Origin: an uncultured Lachnospira sp.
GTDB lineage: Bacteria > Bacillota > Clostridia > Lachnospirales > Lachnospiraceae
Length of the DNA stretch: 64,000 bases
Assembly (NCBI GenBank): GCA_934359185.1
Contig: CAKRLE010000001.1
Coordinates: forward strand, 1 to 64,000
Direction of reading: 5' to 3'
This document shows positions 28,101 through 37,066 of the stretch, piece after piece. The position numbers and the translations under genes were made by a program. Under the pieces are notes generated by a model. It ran no database searches. It was not told where the DNA came from and worked only from the letters and a program-made list of their open reading frames with translations. How positions within the stretch are numbered: position 1 is the first letter of the stretch; every line of letters starts with the position of its first letter.

Positions 28101-29426
28101 ATGAAAATAATGTTTATTTCACTTGGATGTGACAAGAATCTCGTTGATACAGAGAATATGCTTGGCATTCTTAAGGATAAAGGCTTTGAGTTTACAGATG
28201 ACGACAGAGAGGCAGATGTAATTGCTATTAATACATGCTGTTTTATCAATGATGCCAAGGAGGAGAGTATCAATACAATCCTTGAGATGGCGGCAAGAAA
28301 AGAAGATGCAAAGTGCAAAGCTTTAATAGTGTCAGGATGTCTTGCACACAGATATCAGGATGAGCTCACTAAGGAGATTCCAGAAGTCGATGCATTTTTA
28401 GGTACATCATCTTATGATAAGATTGCAGAAGTTATATTGGCAGTTCTTGAAGGAAAAGGTTACAATATAATTGATTCAGCTGACAGACTTGTTACAACCG
28501 AAAATAAGAGAATTATTACAACTGGCGGCTATTATGAGTATCTTAAGATTGCAGAAGGCTGTGATAAACATTGTACTTACTGTATTATTCCAAAGGTAAG
28601 AGGTAATTTCAGAAGTTATCCATATGAATATATTCTTAAACAGGCCAATGAGCTTGTTAATATGGGCGTTAAGGAGCTTATACTAGTTGCTCAGGAGACA
28701 ACTATGTATGGCACTGATATATATGGCAGAAAATGTCTTGGCGAACTGCTTCACAAGCTTGCGGCTATTCCTGAACTTAAATGGATAAGAATCTTATACT
28801 GTTATCCAGAGGAAATTGATGATTCTTTGATTGAGGCAATTAAATCTGAGCCTAAGGTCTGTCATTATATTGATATGCCAATCCAGCATTCAAGTGATGA
28901 TATACTTAAACGTATGGGAAGACGCACATCAAGACAGGAACTTGTAGATATTATCACTAAATTAAGAAAAGAGATTCCCGATATTGCTCTTAGAACAACT
29001 CTTATTACAGGATTTCCAGGTGAGACAGCAAAAGATCATCAGGATATGCTTGAATTTGTAGATGAGATGGAGTTTGACAGACTTGGAGTATTCACTTATT
29101 CTCCAGAAGAGGACACTCCAGCAGCAACTATGCCTGACCAGATACCAGAGGAGATAAAGGAAGCCAGAAGAGATGCTGTTATGGAACTCCAGCAGGAGGT
29201 AAGTGCAGATAAATCACAGGATATGATAGGAAAGACTATTGAATGTATGATTGAAGGCAGAATTGAGGAAGATAATACTTATGTTGCCAGATCATATAAA
29301 GATGCACCTAATGTTGATGGCTATGTATTTATCAATTCTGATGCATCACTTATGTCAGGAGATATTGTGTCCGTATATATTGAAGGCGCAACAGAGTATG
29401 ACCTGATTGGCAAGCTTGCTGACTAA
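28101..29426 (+). CDS. rimO: ribosomal protein S12 methylthiotransferase RimO
   Basis: 441 residues from the ATG at 28101, with GGATGA as ribosome site; an ATG at 28089 lies inside that site. This radical-SAM enzyme adds a methylthio group to an aspartate of S12. The N-terminal UPF0004 domain begins MFISLGCDKNLVDTE with one of three cluster cysteines. The radical SAM cysteines are in CDKHCTYC, and a TRAM domain closes the protein (about 375-440). pgsA follows after 30 bases, the order seen in many clostridia. Confidence 0.96.
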   Translation: MKIMFISLGCDKNLVDTENMLGILKDKGFEFTDDDREADVIAINTCCFINDAKEESINTILEMAARKEDAKCKALIVSGCLAHRYQDELTKEIPEVDAFLGTSSYDKIAEVILAVLEGKGYNIIDSADRLVTTENKRIITTGGYYEYLKIAEGCDKHCTYCIIPKVRGNFRSYPYEYILKQANELVNMGVKELILVAQETTMYGTDIYGRKCLGELLHKLAAIPELKWIRILYCYPEEIDDSLIEAIKSEPKVCHYIDMPIQHSSDDILKRMGRRTSRQELVDIITKLRKEIPDIALRTTLITGFPGETAKDHQDMLEFVDEMEFDRLGVFTYSPEEDTPAATMPDQIPEEIKEARRDAVMELQQEVSADKSQDMIGKTIECMIEGRIEEDNTYVARSYKDAPNVDGYVFINSDASLMSGDIVSVYIEGATEYDLIGKLAD

Positions 29427-29456
29427 TTTATTATTAATAGACGAGGAGACACAATT

Positions 29457-30002
29457 ATGAATCTGCCTAATAAACTGACTATTTTCAGAGTTATCTTAAT
29501 TCCATTTTTTTTGTTATTTTTATATACTGATTTCTGGGGTAATGCTAATTCTTATGTTGCCATAGCGATATTTATAATTGCAAGTCTTACAGATTTGCTG
29601 GATGGAAAAATAGCAAGAAAATATAATCTCGTTACTAATTTTGGTAAATTTATGGATCCGCTTGCGGATAAACTTTTAGTTTGTTCTGCCATGATAGCTC
29701 TTGTCGATTTGGGCAAGCTTCAGGGATGGATTGTAATAATTATTATTGCCAGAGAATTTATAATAAGTGGGTTCAGGCTTATTGCATCAGATAATGGTGT
29801 TGTTATTGCTGCTAGTTATTGGGGAAAATTCAAGACAACATTCCAGATGATCATGATCATACTTCTTACACTTGATTTACAGCTTCCTTATATGACAGTA
29901 GTCAATAATGTTATTGTATACATAGCGCTTGCTCTAACAATAATATCTTTATTGGACTATATCTTTAAGAACTACAAGGTGTTTTTTGAAAACACAAAAT
30001 AA
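29457..30002 (+). CDS. pgsA: CDP-diacylglycerol-glycerol-3-phosphate 3-phosphatidyltransferase
   Basis: 181 residues, integral membrane. It makes phosphatidylglycerol phosphate, the committed step to phosphatidylglycerol. The CDP-alcohol transferase motif D-G-x2-A-R-x8-G-x3-D-x3-D is complete in LDGKIARKYN...GKFMDPLADK (about 48-73). GAGGAG precedes the ATG. Confidence 0.96.
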   Translation: MNLPNKLTIFRVILIPFFLLFLYTDFWGNANSYVAIAIFIIASLTDLLDGKIARKYNLVTNFGKFMDPLADKLLVCSAMIALVDLGKLQGWIVIIIIAREFIISGFRLIASDNGVVIAASYWGKFKTTFQMIMIILLTLDLQLPYMTVVNNVIVYIALALTIISLLDYIFKNYKVFFENTK

Positions 30003-30039
30003 TTTATTCTAATAACTGGTTATGGAGATATCTTTACTG

Positions 30040-30507
30040 ATGATTGAAGCAGAGTTAGTAAAAATTTTAAAAATTAAAAATTTAATTATTACAACAGCCG
30101 AGTCCTGCACTGGAGGCATGATTGCCTCCAGAATTGTTAATGTGCCGGGAGCCTCGGCTGTTTTTAAACAAGGCTATATTACATACTGTGATGAAGCAAA
30201 AATAAGTATGCTTGGTGTCAGCAGACAGACTATTGAAAAGTATTATGCGGTAAGTTCTCAGACAGCAGAAGAGATGGCTGCCGGGGGCGCCAAAGCTGCC
30301 AGGGCTGATATATGTGTTGCTGTAACTGGCGTTGCAGGACCTGATAAAGAAGACGGAAAGCCGGTCGGATTAGTTTACATTGGATTATATATGTGCGGTA
30401 AATGTTATGTAAAAGAATGTAATTTTAACGGCGACAGGGCAGCTATAAGAGAGCAGGCGTGTGAAACAGCATTAGAAATGACACTTGAAAATTTAAAAAG
30501 AATATAA
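30040..30507 (+). CDS. PncC/CinA C-terminal family nicotinamide-nucleotide amidohydrolase
   Basis: 155 residues from ATG 30040 (start MIEAELV matches the family); an ATG at 30022 would overlap its ribosome site. It consists of the CinA C-terminal domain alone, with the nucleophile region TAESCTGG (about 22-29) and the Thr/Asp-bearing AVTGVAGPD. This family deamidates NMN to nicotinate mononucleotide for NAD recycling. The N-terminal molybdopterin-like half of full CinA is absent. It sits just before recA, as cinA often does in Firmicutes. Confidence 0.88.
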   Translation: MIEAELVKILKIKNLIITTAESCTGGMIASRIVNVPGASAVFKQGYITYCDEAKISMLGVSRQTIEKYYAVSSQTAEEMAAGGAKAARADICVAVTGVAGPDKEDGKPVGLVYIGLYMCGKCYVKECNFNGDRAAIREQACETALEMTLENLKRI

Positions 30508-30601
30508 TGAGTATATCTTTACATGCATATTAATATATGATAATATCAATATGCAGATATTATATACAGAATATATACAAGAACAAATATTCGCTTTTCT
30601 A

Positions 30602-30630
30602 TTGACAATACATGTAATATATCGTATTAT
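30602..30630 (+). promoter_or_regulatory. recA promoter
   Basis: TTGACA at 30602-30607, 17 bases, TATTAT at 30625-30630. This is a strong sigma-A promoter whose start site would fall on or next to the LexA box. Confidence 0.8.
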
Positions 30631-30638
30631 ATGCTTAA

Positions 30639-30652
30639 CGAACAGATGTTCA
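30639..30652 (+). promoter_or_regulatory. LexA (SOS) box of recA
   Basis: CGAACAGATGTTCA matches the Gram-positive LexA site (CGAAC-N4-GTTC-type) with perfect 4-bp arms GAAC/GTTC, placed just after the -10. A degenerate partner, GAACAAATATTC, lies at 30581-30592 upstream of the -35. Confidence 0.82.
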
Positions 30653-30672
30653 TTAATAAGGAGAATGTGATT

Positions 30673-31782
30673 ATGCTTAAAGAAGAGAAGATGAAAGCGC
30701 TTGATGCAGCGCTTGCTAATATTGAAAAGCAGTTTGGTAAAGGCTCAGTTATGAAGCTGGGTGATTCAACCGTTAATATGAATATTGAGACAGTACCTAC
30801 AGGTTCATTAAGTCTTGATATTGCATTAGGTCTTGGTGGCGTACCTAAGGGAAGAGTTGTAGAGATATATGGTCCTGAATCAAGTGGTAAGACAACTGTT
30901 GCACTTCATATGGTTGCAGAGGTTCAGAAGCAGGGAGGAATTGCTGGATTTATTGATGCAGAGCATGCCCTTGACCCTGTATATGCCAAGAATATTGGTG
31001 TTGATATTGATAACTTGTATATTTCACAGCCGGATAGTGGTGAGCAGGCTTTGGAGATTGCAGAGACAATGGTTCGTTCAGGAGCTGTTGATATTATAAT
31101 AGTCGATTCAGTTGCTGCACTTGTACCTAAGGCTGAGATTGATGGGGACATGGGGGATTCACACGTAGGTCTTCAGGCAAGACTTATGTCACAGGCATTA
31201 AGAAAGCTTACTCCTGTTGTAAGCAAGAATAACTGTATTGTTATCTTCATTAACCAGCTTCGTGAGAAGGTCGGCGTTATGTTTGGTAATCCTGAGACAA
31301 CTACTGGTGGTAGAGCTCTTAAATTCTACTCATCTGTCAGAATGGATGTAAGACGAATTGAAACACTTAAAGCTGGTGGCGAGGTTATTGGTAACAGAAC
31401 AAGAGTCAAAGTTGTAAAGAACAAGATAGCACCTCCATTTAAAGAGGCTGAATTTGATATTATGTTTGGTAAGGGAATTTCATCTGAGGGAGATGTCCTT
31501 GACCTCGCAACAAGCATAGATGTTGTCCAGAAGAGTGGTGCATGGTTTGCTTATAATGGAGAGAAGATAGGACAGGGACGTGAGAACGCAAAGCAGTTTC
31601 TGATTGACCACAGAGACATATATGAAGAGATTGATAAGAAGGTAAGAGAACATTATTTCAGTAAGGATGAACCTGCTGAAAGTACTACAGATGAAGCAGC
31701 AACAGATTCATCAAAGATTATCAAGGAGGCAGCTCCTAAGAGAAAGGCTAAGGCAGCCGAGGCAGAGGCTGTTGAAGAATAA
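30673..31782 (+). CDS. recA: recombinase RecA
   Basis: 369 residues from the ATG 9 bases after AAGGAG; an upstream ATG at 30631 would lie at the promoter -10 and LexA box and is rejected. It forms ATP-dependent filaments on single-stranded DNA for recombination and SOS induction. Walker A is GPESSGKTT (about 68-76), the L1/L2 loop region includes [10 protein letters not shown], and the C-terminus ends in an acidic/alanine tail. The stop overlaps the recX start (TAATG). SOS control is read directly from the LexA box. Confidence 0.98.
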   Translation: MLKEEKMKALDAALANIEKQFGKGSVMKLGDSTVNMNIETVPTGSLSLDIALGLGGVPKGRVVEIYGPESSGKTTVALHMVAEVQKQGGIAGFIDAEHALDPVYAKNIGVDIDNLYISQPDSGEQALEIAETMVRSGAVDIIIVDSVAALVPKAEIDGDMGDSHVGLQARLMSQALRKLTPVVSKNNCIVIFINQLREKVGVMFGNPETTTGGRALKFYSSVRMDVRRIETLKAGGEVIGNRTRVKVVKNKIAPPFKEAEFDIMFGKGISSEGDVLDLATSIDVVQKSGAWFAYNGEKIGQGRENAKQFLIDHRDIYEEIDKKVREHYFSKDEPAESTTDEAATDSSKIIKEAAPKRKAKAAEAEAVEE

Positions 31783-32423
31783 TGGAATATTTGATTACGG
31801 ATATTAAAGACCTGACATCAAAGAAGAAGCTGGTTTATATTAATTATGAACCAGCTTTTGCCTTATATTCAGGTGAAGTGTTCAGATACAATCTGAAAGC
31901 TGAGTCATATATCAGCGAACAGATTTATGATGAGATTATTACTACATTGTCTAAGCGTGCGTTAACAAGGGCATTATATCTGTTTAAAGATAAAGATTAC
32001 ACAGAATATGAGATTAAGTCAAAGCTGCTAAAAGCCTATTATCCTGAGCAGTCAATAGAGTACTCTACAAAATATCTTAAAGATAATCATTTCATTAATG
32101 ACAGAAGATATGCATATAATTATATTACATTTAAGTCTGGCTCATATAGCAGCAAAGTTATAGTAAACAAGCTTAGGCAGAAAGGAATTGCATCAGACGA
32201 TATAGATGCTGCATTTGAAGAATTTACTTCCGATAATTCAGAATCTGAATACAATACACTTATCAATCTAATATATAAGAAACTTAAATCAAGGTCAGTT
32301 ATTGATTTGTCATACGAAGAAAAGCAGAAACTGATTGCATATATGTGTCGTAAGGGATTTTCATATGATATGGCACGTAAAGCTTTCAACGAATTTCTTG
32401 ACAATGAACGTAATAAAGTATAA
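31782..32423 (+). CDS. recX: RecX-family regulator of RecA
   Basis: 213 residues, the size of Firmicutes RecX, with repeated three-helix units: LFKDKDYTEYEIKSKLLK, then YLKDNHFINDRRYAYNYI and VNKLRQKGI. RecX caps or limits RecA filaments. It is translationally coupled to recA by one overlapping base and so shares the SOS promoter. Confidence 0.9.
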   Translation: MEYLITDIKDLTSKKKLVYINYEPAFALYSGEVFRYNLKAESYISEQIYDEIITTLSKRALTRALYLFKDKDYTEYEIKSKLLKAYYPEQSIEYSTKYLKDNHFINDRRYAYNYITFKSGSYSSKVIVNKLRQKGIASDDIDAAFEEFTSDNSESEYNTLINLIYKKLKSRSVIDLSYEEKQKLIAYMCRKGFSYDMARKAFNEFLDNERNKV

Positions 32424-32474
32424 TATTAGAGTGTTGTATTTCGTACAATGAAAACTTAATAAGGAGGTGCTCCT

Positions 32475-34019
32475 GTGATAGTTATTATCGCTATTATTGC
32501 TACAATAGTAATTGTCGCACCTATTACTTGGATTATTTCTTCCAAGTCAATCCAGAAGTCTAATGATGAAAAGATTGGCAATGCGAATGAAAGAGCAAGA
32601 GAAATAATAGATGATGCATTAAAGACAGCTGAAGCAACTAAGAAAGAAGCACTCTTGGAAGTTAAAGAGGAATCTTTAAAAAGCAAGAATGAACTTGAGA
32701 AAGAGACCAAGGAAAGACGCGCTGAGATACAGAAGTATGAAAGACGTGTCCAGTCTAAGGAAGAATCTCTTGATAAGAAGCTTGATGCTGTTGAAAAACG
32801 CGACTTAAGTATTACTAAGAAGGAAGACGAACTTAGTAAAGCGAAGCAAAGAGTTGATGAACTTGAACAGAAGAGACAACAGGAGCTTGAAAGAATCTCA
32901 GGACTTACCTCCGAACAGGCAAAGGAATATCTATTAAAGACTGTTGAAGACGAAGTTAAACATGACACTGCTGTTATGATTAAAGCTTATGAGAGCAGAG
33001 CTAAAGAGGAAGCAGACAAGAAAGCCAGAGATTGTATTGTATCAGCTATTCAGAGATGTTCAGCTGATCATGTGGCAGAGACAACTATTTCGGTTGTACA
33101 GCTTCCAAGTGATGAGATGAAAGGTAGAATCATTGGTCGTGAAGGACGTAATATACGTACGTTAGAGACACTCACAGGTGTAGAACTTATCATAGATGAT
33201 ACACCAGAGGCAGTTATTCTATCAGGATTTGATCCAATCAGGAGAGAGGTAGCGCGTGTTGCCCTTGAAAAACTTATTCTTGACGGAAGAATTCATCCTG
33301 CAAGAATTGAGGAGATGGTTGAAAAAGCTCAGAAAGAAGTGGAAGTTTTAATCAAAGAAGAGGGAGAGAATGCTACTCTTGAAGTTGGCGTACATGGATT
33401 ACATCCAGAATTAGTCAGATTATTGGGTAGAATGCATTTCAGGACAAGTTATGGACAGAACGTACTTAAACATTCAATTGAGGTTGCACAGCTTGCAGGG
33501 CTTTTAGCTGAGGAAGTTGGATGTGATGTCAAAACTGCTAAAAGAGCAGGTTTATTACATGATATTGGCAAATCAATTGACAGGGAGATGGAAGGTACTC
33601 ATGTACAGATTGGCGCTGATCTTTGTAGAAAATACAAGGAATCTCCAATCATTGTCAATGCAGTAGAAGCTCATCATGGAGATGTAGAGCCAGAATCTTT
33701 AATTGCATGTCTTGTTCAGGCAGCTGATACAATATCTGCTGCAAGACCAGGTGCAAGAAGAGAAACATTAGAAACTTATACAAACAGACTTAAACAATTA
33801 GAAGATATTACCAATTCCTTTAAAGGAGTTGAAAAATCATTTGCCATTCAAGCCGGTAGAGAAGTTCGAGTTATGGTTGTTCCTGAAGTCGTTAGTGATT
33901 CAGATATGGTACTTATGGCAAGGGATATTTCTAAGCAGATTGAAGATCAGATGGAATATCCAGGACAGATTAAGGTCAGCGTTATACGTGAATCCCGTGC
34001 TGTTGATTATGCTAAGTAG
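32475..34019 (+). CDS. rny: ribonuclease Y
   Basis: 514 residues. It begins with a GTG placed five bases after AAGGAGGTG. One N-terminal transmembrane helix (1-20) anchors it; a long charged coiled coil (25-190) follows, then a KH domain with [11 protein letters not shown] (about 210-220) and an HD domain with LLHDIGKS (about 355-362) that holds the metal ions. RNase Y starts mRNA decay at the membrane in Firmicutes. The Shine-Dalgarno can pair with the bases before the start codon (see finding). It ends at a GAAA-loop terminator. Confidence 0.97.
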   Translation: MIVIIAIIATIVIVAPITWIISSKSIQKSNDEKIGNANERAREIIDDALKTAEATKKEALLEVKEESLKSKNELEKETKERRAEIQKYERRVQSKEESLDKKLDAVEKRDLSITKKEDELSKAKQRVDELEQKRQQELERISGLTSEQAKEYLLKTVEDEVKHDTAVMIKAYESRAKEEADKKARDCIVSAIQRCSADHVAETTISVVQLPSDEMKGRIIGREGRNIRTLETLTGVELIIDDTPEAVILSGFDPIRREVARVALEKLILDGRIHPARIEEMVEKAQKEVEVLIKEEGENATLEVGVHGLHPELVRLLGRMHFRTSYGQNVLKHSIEVAQLAGLLAEEVGCDVKTAKRAGLLHDIGKSIDREMEGTHVQIGADLCRKYKESPIIVNAVEAHHGDVEPESLIACLVQAADTISAARPGARRETLETYTNRLKQLEDITNSFKGVEKSFAIQAGREVRVMVVPEVVSDSDMVLMARDISKQIEDQMEYPGQIKVSVIRESRAVDYAK

Positions 34020-34040
34020 TATATAACTATAGTTCATTAT

Positions 34041-34072
34041 CCCACATAGAGAAATCTATGTGGGATTTTTTT
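34041..34072 (+). terminator. intrinsic terminator after rny
   Basis: CCCACATAGA/TCTATGTGGG forms a 10-bp stem closed by a GAAA tetraloop, followed by ATTTTTTT. Confidence 0.9.
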
Positions 34073-34160
34073 GTGGCAAGTAAGATGTTCCTTATTTTAT
34101 TTAATGAAAGCGAAGCTTGAATTTGGCAAATGTAAAGCATGAGCCTGGCGAGTACCACAA
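34071..34160 (+). repeat. possible branched structured element in the rny-aminotransferase gap
   Basis: The 310-base gap 34020-34329 holds no gene. After the rny terminator, TTGTGG (34071-34076) and CCACAA (34155-34160) could close a loop containing TAAG-ATGTTC-CTTA and a GCTT..ATTT-GGC-AAAT..AAGC hairpin. A further hairpin AAACAT/ATGTTT lies at 34164-34180. The strand is unknown. The rest of the gap is AT-rich and ends in the aminotransferase promoter. Confidence 0.35.
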
Positions 34161-34269
34161 TTTAAACATGTACGATGTTTATATATGTTAATATTATTAA
34201 TTAAAACATATATCTTAGTTAATATAATTAGGAATATTTCTAATAATCTTAATTATTTCAATTTTTAAC

Positions 34270-34298
34270 TTGATATAAATATAGATTTACTGTATAGT
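34270..34298 (+). promoter_or_regulatory. promoter of the aminotransferase gene
   Basis: TTGATA at 34270-34275, 17 bases, TATAGT at 34293-34298; 32 bases before the ATG. Confidence 0.7.
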
Positions 34299-34303
34299 AA
34301 ATC
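34284..34303. promoter_or_regulatory. perfect inverted repeat over the -10 (candidate operator)
   Basis: GATTTACT-GTAT-AGTAAATC has two perfect 8-bp arms and covers the -10 hexamer of the aminotransferase promoter, the typical place for a dimeric repressor. It could also fold as a short hairpin near the 5' end of the mRNA. Confidence 0.5.
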
Positions 34304-34329
34304 AAAATGAGTTTTAAAGGAGATACAAA

Positions 34330-35613
34330 ATGCAGTACAGCGAATTAAGTAAAGAAGAATTATTATCATTAAAGGCTGAATTAGATGAAAGATATAAAGA
34401 ATCTAAATCAAAAGGCTTAAATCTTAATATGGCAAGAGGTAAACCATCTGCAACACAGCTTAATGTATCAATGGATATTCTTGATGTTGTTAACAGCAAG
34501 TCTGATCTTAATGCTATTGATGGAACAGATTGTAGAAATTACGGTGTACTGGATGGTATTCCAGAGGCTAAAAAGCTCATGGCTGATATGATGGGAACAA
34601 CACCTGAACATGTTATCGTATATGGCAATGCAAGCCTTAATATAATGTATGATCAGGTTGCAAGAGCTTTTATGCATGGTCTATTAGGTAATACACCATG
34701 GTGTAAGCTTGATAAGGTAAAATTCTTATGTCCAGTACCAGGATATGACAGACATTTTGCAATCACAGAAAGCTTCGGTGTAGAGATGATTAATATTCCT
34801 ATGTCTGAAAATGGTCCTGATATGGATATGGTAGAGGAATATGTTAATAATGACCCTGCTGTAAAGGGAATATGGTGTGTTCCTAAGTATTCTAACCCAC
34901 AGGGATTCACATATTCAGATGAGACTGTGAAAAGGTTTGCTGCATTAAAGCCTGCAGCTGACGATTTCAGAATCTTTTGGGATAATGCTTATGTTATTCA
35001 TCATTTGTATGCGGACAAGCAGGATGAGATATTAGATATCATATCTGAATGTGAGAAGGCTGGTAACCCAGACATGATATTTGAATTTGCATCAACATCA
35101 AAGGTGAGTTTTCCAGGGGCAGGAATTGCAGCACTTGCAGCATCAGAGGCTAATCTTGCAGATATCAAAAAGCATCTTACAATTCAGACAATTGGACATG
35201 ACAAGATAAATCAGTTAAGACATGTAAGATACTTTAAAGATATCAATGGACTTAAAGCGCATATGATGAAACATGCTGAAATTCTCAGACCTAAATTTGA
35301 GGCAACACTTAAAGTTTTAGATGAAGAATTGTCAGGACTTGGTATTGGTTCATGGTCTGCACCAAGAGGCGGATATTTTATATCATTTGATGCAATGGAA
35401 GGCTGTGCAAAGTCAATAGTTGCAAAGTGTAAAGAAGCTGGTGTAACTCTTACAGGAGCAGGAGCTACATTCCCATACAAGAATGATCCTAAGGACAGCA
35501 ATATCAGAATTGCGCCTTCATTCCCAACAGCAGAAGAGATGGAGCAGGCTGCTGATGTATTTGTTTTATGTGTTAAGCTTGCATCAGTTGAAAAACTTCT
35601 TGAAAATAAATAA
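34330..35613 (+). CDS. PLP-dependent aminotransferase (aspartate-type, PF12897-like)
   Basis: 427 residues, fold-type I. The N-terminal NMARGKPS and the turn NYGVLDGIPEAKKLM belong to the subgroup related to the Corynebacterium aspartate aminotransferase. The cofactor lysine is in STSKVSFPGAG (about 257-267), with the aspartate/tyrosine pair in FWDNAYVIHHL and the substrate arginine in SNIRIAPSF near the C-terminus. The exact amino-donor is inferred. Its stop overlaps nothing, but proC starts 24 bases later and is likely co-transcribed. Confidence 0.85.
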   Translation: MQYSELSKEELLSLKAELDERYKESKSKGLNLNMARGKPSATQLNVSMDILDVVNSKSDLNAIDGTDCRNYGVLDGIPEAKKLMADMMGTTPEHVIVYGNASLNIMYDQVARAFMHGLLGNTPWCKLDKVKFLCPVPGYDRHFAITESFGVEMINIPMSENGPDMDMVEEYVNNDPAVKGIWCVPKYSNPQGFTYSDETVKRFAALKPAADDFRIFWDNAYVIHHLYADKQDEILDIISECEKAGNPDMIFEFASTSKVSFPGAGIAALAASEANLADIKKHLTIQTIGHDKINQLRHVRYFKDINGLKAHMMKHAEILRPKFEATLKVLDEELSGLGIGSWSAPRGGYFISFDAMEGCAKSIVAKCKEAGVTLTGAGATFPYKNDPKDSNIRIAPSFPTAEEMEQAADVFVLCVKLASVEKLLENK

Positions 35614-35636
35614 TGAGAGATAGTGAGGGTGATGTA

Positions 35637-36428
35637 ATGAAATTTGGTTTTATTGGAATGGGGAATATGGGATATGCGATGTTGAAAGGTGCACTTACTA
35701 CATTTAGTGCAGATGATTTGATATTTACATGTCCAGGCAAAGAAAGACGTGAATCAGTCAATGCAGAAACTAATGTTGCTTATGCAGAGAGCAACGCAGA
35801 GTGTGCTAATAATGCAAAATACATAATTCTTGCAGTAAAACCACAGGTGTATGACGTGGTTCTTAAAAATATCCATGATATAGTAACACCTGATAATATT
35901 ATTATTTCACTTGCACCTGGTATATCAATTGAAGAGTTAAAACTTAAATTAGGTAAAGATATGAGAGTTGTAAGAGCTATGCCTAATACACCTGCTATGG
36001 TAGGTGAAGGCATGACTGGAATAAGCTACGAGGACGACTCTTTCTTAGAAGAAGAAAAAAATGAAATCAGCCAGTTTTTTGAATCATTTGGAAAGGCTGT
36101 CAAGGTTCCAGAAAATCTTATGAGTGCTGTTGTATGTGCAAGTGGAAGTTCACCTGCATATGTGTATATGTTTATAGAAGCATTAGCTGATAGTGTTGTC
36201 AAATATGGCATTCCAAGAAAGGATGCATACAAACTTGTTGCACAGACTGTTCTTGGTTCAGCCAAGATGGTATTAGAGACAGGCGAACATCCTGGGAAGC
36301 TTAAAGATAACGTATGTTCTCCAGGTGGAACAACGATAAAAGGGGTTGCAGCTCTTGAAGAGTATGGACTTCGAAATTCATTATTCAAAGCTACAGATGA
36401 ATGTTATGCAGCATGCAGACCACAATAG
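35637..36428 (+). CDS. proC: pyrroline-5-carboxylate reductase
   Basis: 263 residues from the ATG after GAGGGTGA (MKFGFIGMGNMG); a frame-extending ATG at 35613 is unlikely. It reduces pyrroline-5-carboxylate to proline with NAD(P)H. The Rossmann glycines are in GFIGMGNMG, VRAMPNTPAMVGEGMTG is the family's central motif, and SPGGTTIKGVAALE lies near the C-terminus. proA/proB are not in the window. A terminator follows. Confidence 0.96.
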   Translation: MKFGFIGMGNMGYAMLKGALTTFSADDLIFTCPGKERRESVNAETNVAYAESNAECANNAKYIILAVKPQVYDVVLKNIHDIVTPDNIIISLAPGISIEELKLKLGKDMRVVRAMPNTPAMVGEGMTGISYEDDSFLEEEKNEISQFFESFGKAVKVPENLMSAVVCASGSSPAYVYMFIEALADSVVKYGIPRKDAYKLVAQTVLGSAKMVLETGEHPGKLKDNVCSPGGTTIKGVAALEEYGLRNSLFKATDECYAACRPQ

Positions 36429-36443
36429 CTTTAATGTAATTAT

Positions 36444-36472
36444 AAGGGGCAATTATCTGCCCCTTTATTTAA
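36444..36472 (+). terminator. intrinsic terminator after proC
   Basis: AAGGGGCA (36444-36451) pairs with TGCCCCTT (36458-36465), followed by TATTTAAT; the T-run is short. Confidence 0.75.
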
Positions 36473-36494
36473 TATATGAATATAGGAGACTACA

Positions 36495-37034
36495 ATGGAC
36501 AGAATAGAAAGAATTGACAGAAAGCTGGCATATAAAGGTTCTATGCTTGATGTGTATTCAGATACAATCAAAACTCCAGATGGAAAGCTGGTTAATTATG
36601 ACCATATACATCATCCAGGAGCTGCTGCTGTTATACCTGTGCTTGACGATGGAAGAGTAATACTTGTAAAGCAGTATAGAAATTCATTGGACAGATATAC
36701 ACTTGAAATCCCAGCGGGAGGAATTGAAAGCGGAGAAGATACAATCACGTCTGCCCGAAGAGAGTTAGAAGAGGAAACCGGATATAAATGTGGCAGGATA
36801 ATACAATTTATTAATGTTGTGACAGCAGTCGCATTCTGCAATGAAGTTATAGATATATTCATAGCTGACAAACTTACTAAGACAGCACAGAATCTTGACC
36901 CGGAAGAATTTATTAATGTTGAGATCTATTCGTTAGATGAACTTTCCAAAAAAATATTTTCAGGAGAAATTCAGGATTCCAAAACAGTTTCTGCTATCAT
37001 GGCATATATTGAATATGTGAGACATACTATGTAG
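36495..37034 (+). CDS. nudF: ADP-ribose pyrophosphatase (Nudix)
   Basis: 179 residues. The Nudix box G-x5-E-x7-REUxEExGU is exact: GGIESGE...RRELEEETGY (about 76-98). The N-terminal beta-domain and VKQYRNSLDRYTLEIPAG are typical of ADP-ribose hydrolases. It lies directly before a SpoIIM-like gene, the same order as yqkG-spoIIM in Bacillus. Confidence 0.92.
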   Translation: MDRIERIDRKLAYKGSMLDVYSDTIKTPDGKLVNYDHIHHPGAAAVIPVLDDGRVILVKQYRNSLDRYTLEIPAGGIESGEDTITSARRELEEETGYKCGRIIQFINVVTAVAFCNEVIDIFIADKLTKTAQNLDPEEFINVEIYSLDELSKKIFSGEIQDSKTVSAIMAYIEYVRHTM

Positions 37035-37066
37035 TAACATTAATTAAATTAACGCAGGAATTGATT

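Noticed and set aside
30631..30672. Earlier ATG start for recA
   Set aside because: It would lie directly on the -10/LexA box of the recA promoter and has no ribosome site; ATG 30673 follows AAGGAG.
32456..32968. 170-codon minus-strand frame
   Set aside because: Antisense to the charged coiled coil of RNase Y; no ribosome site.
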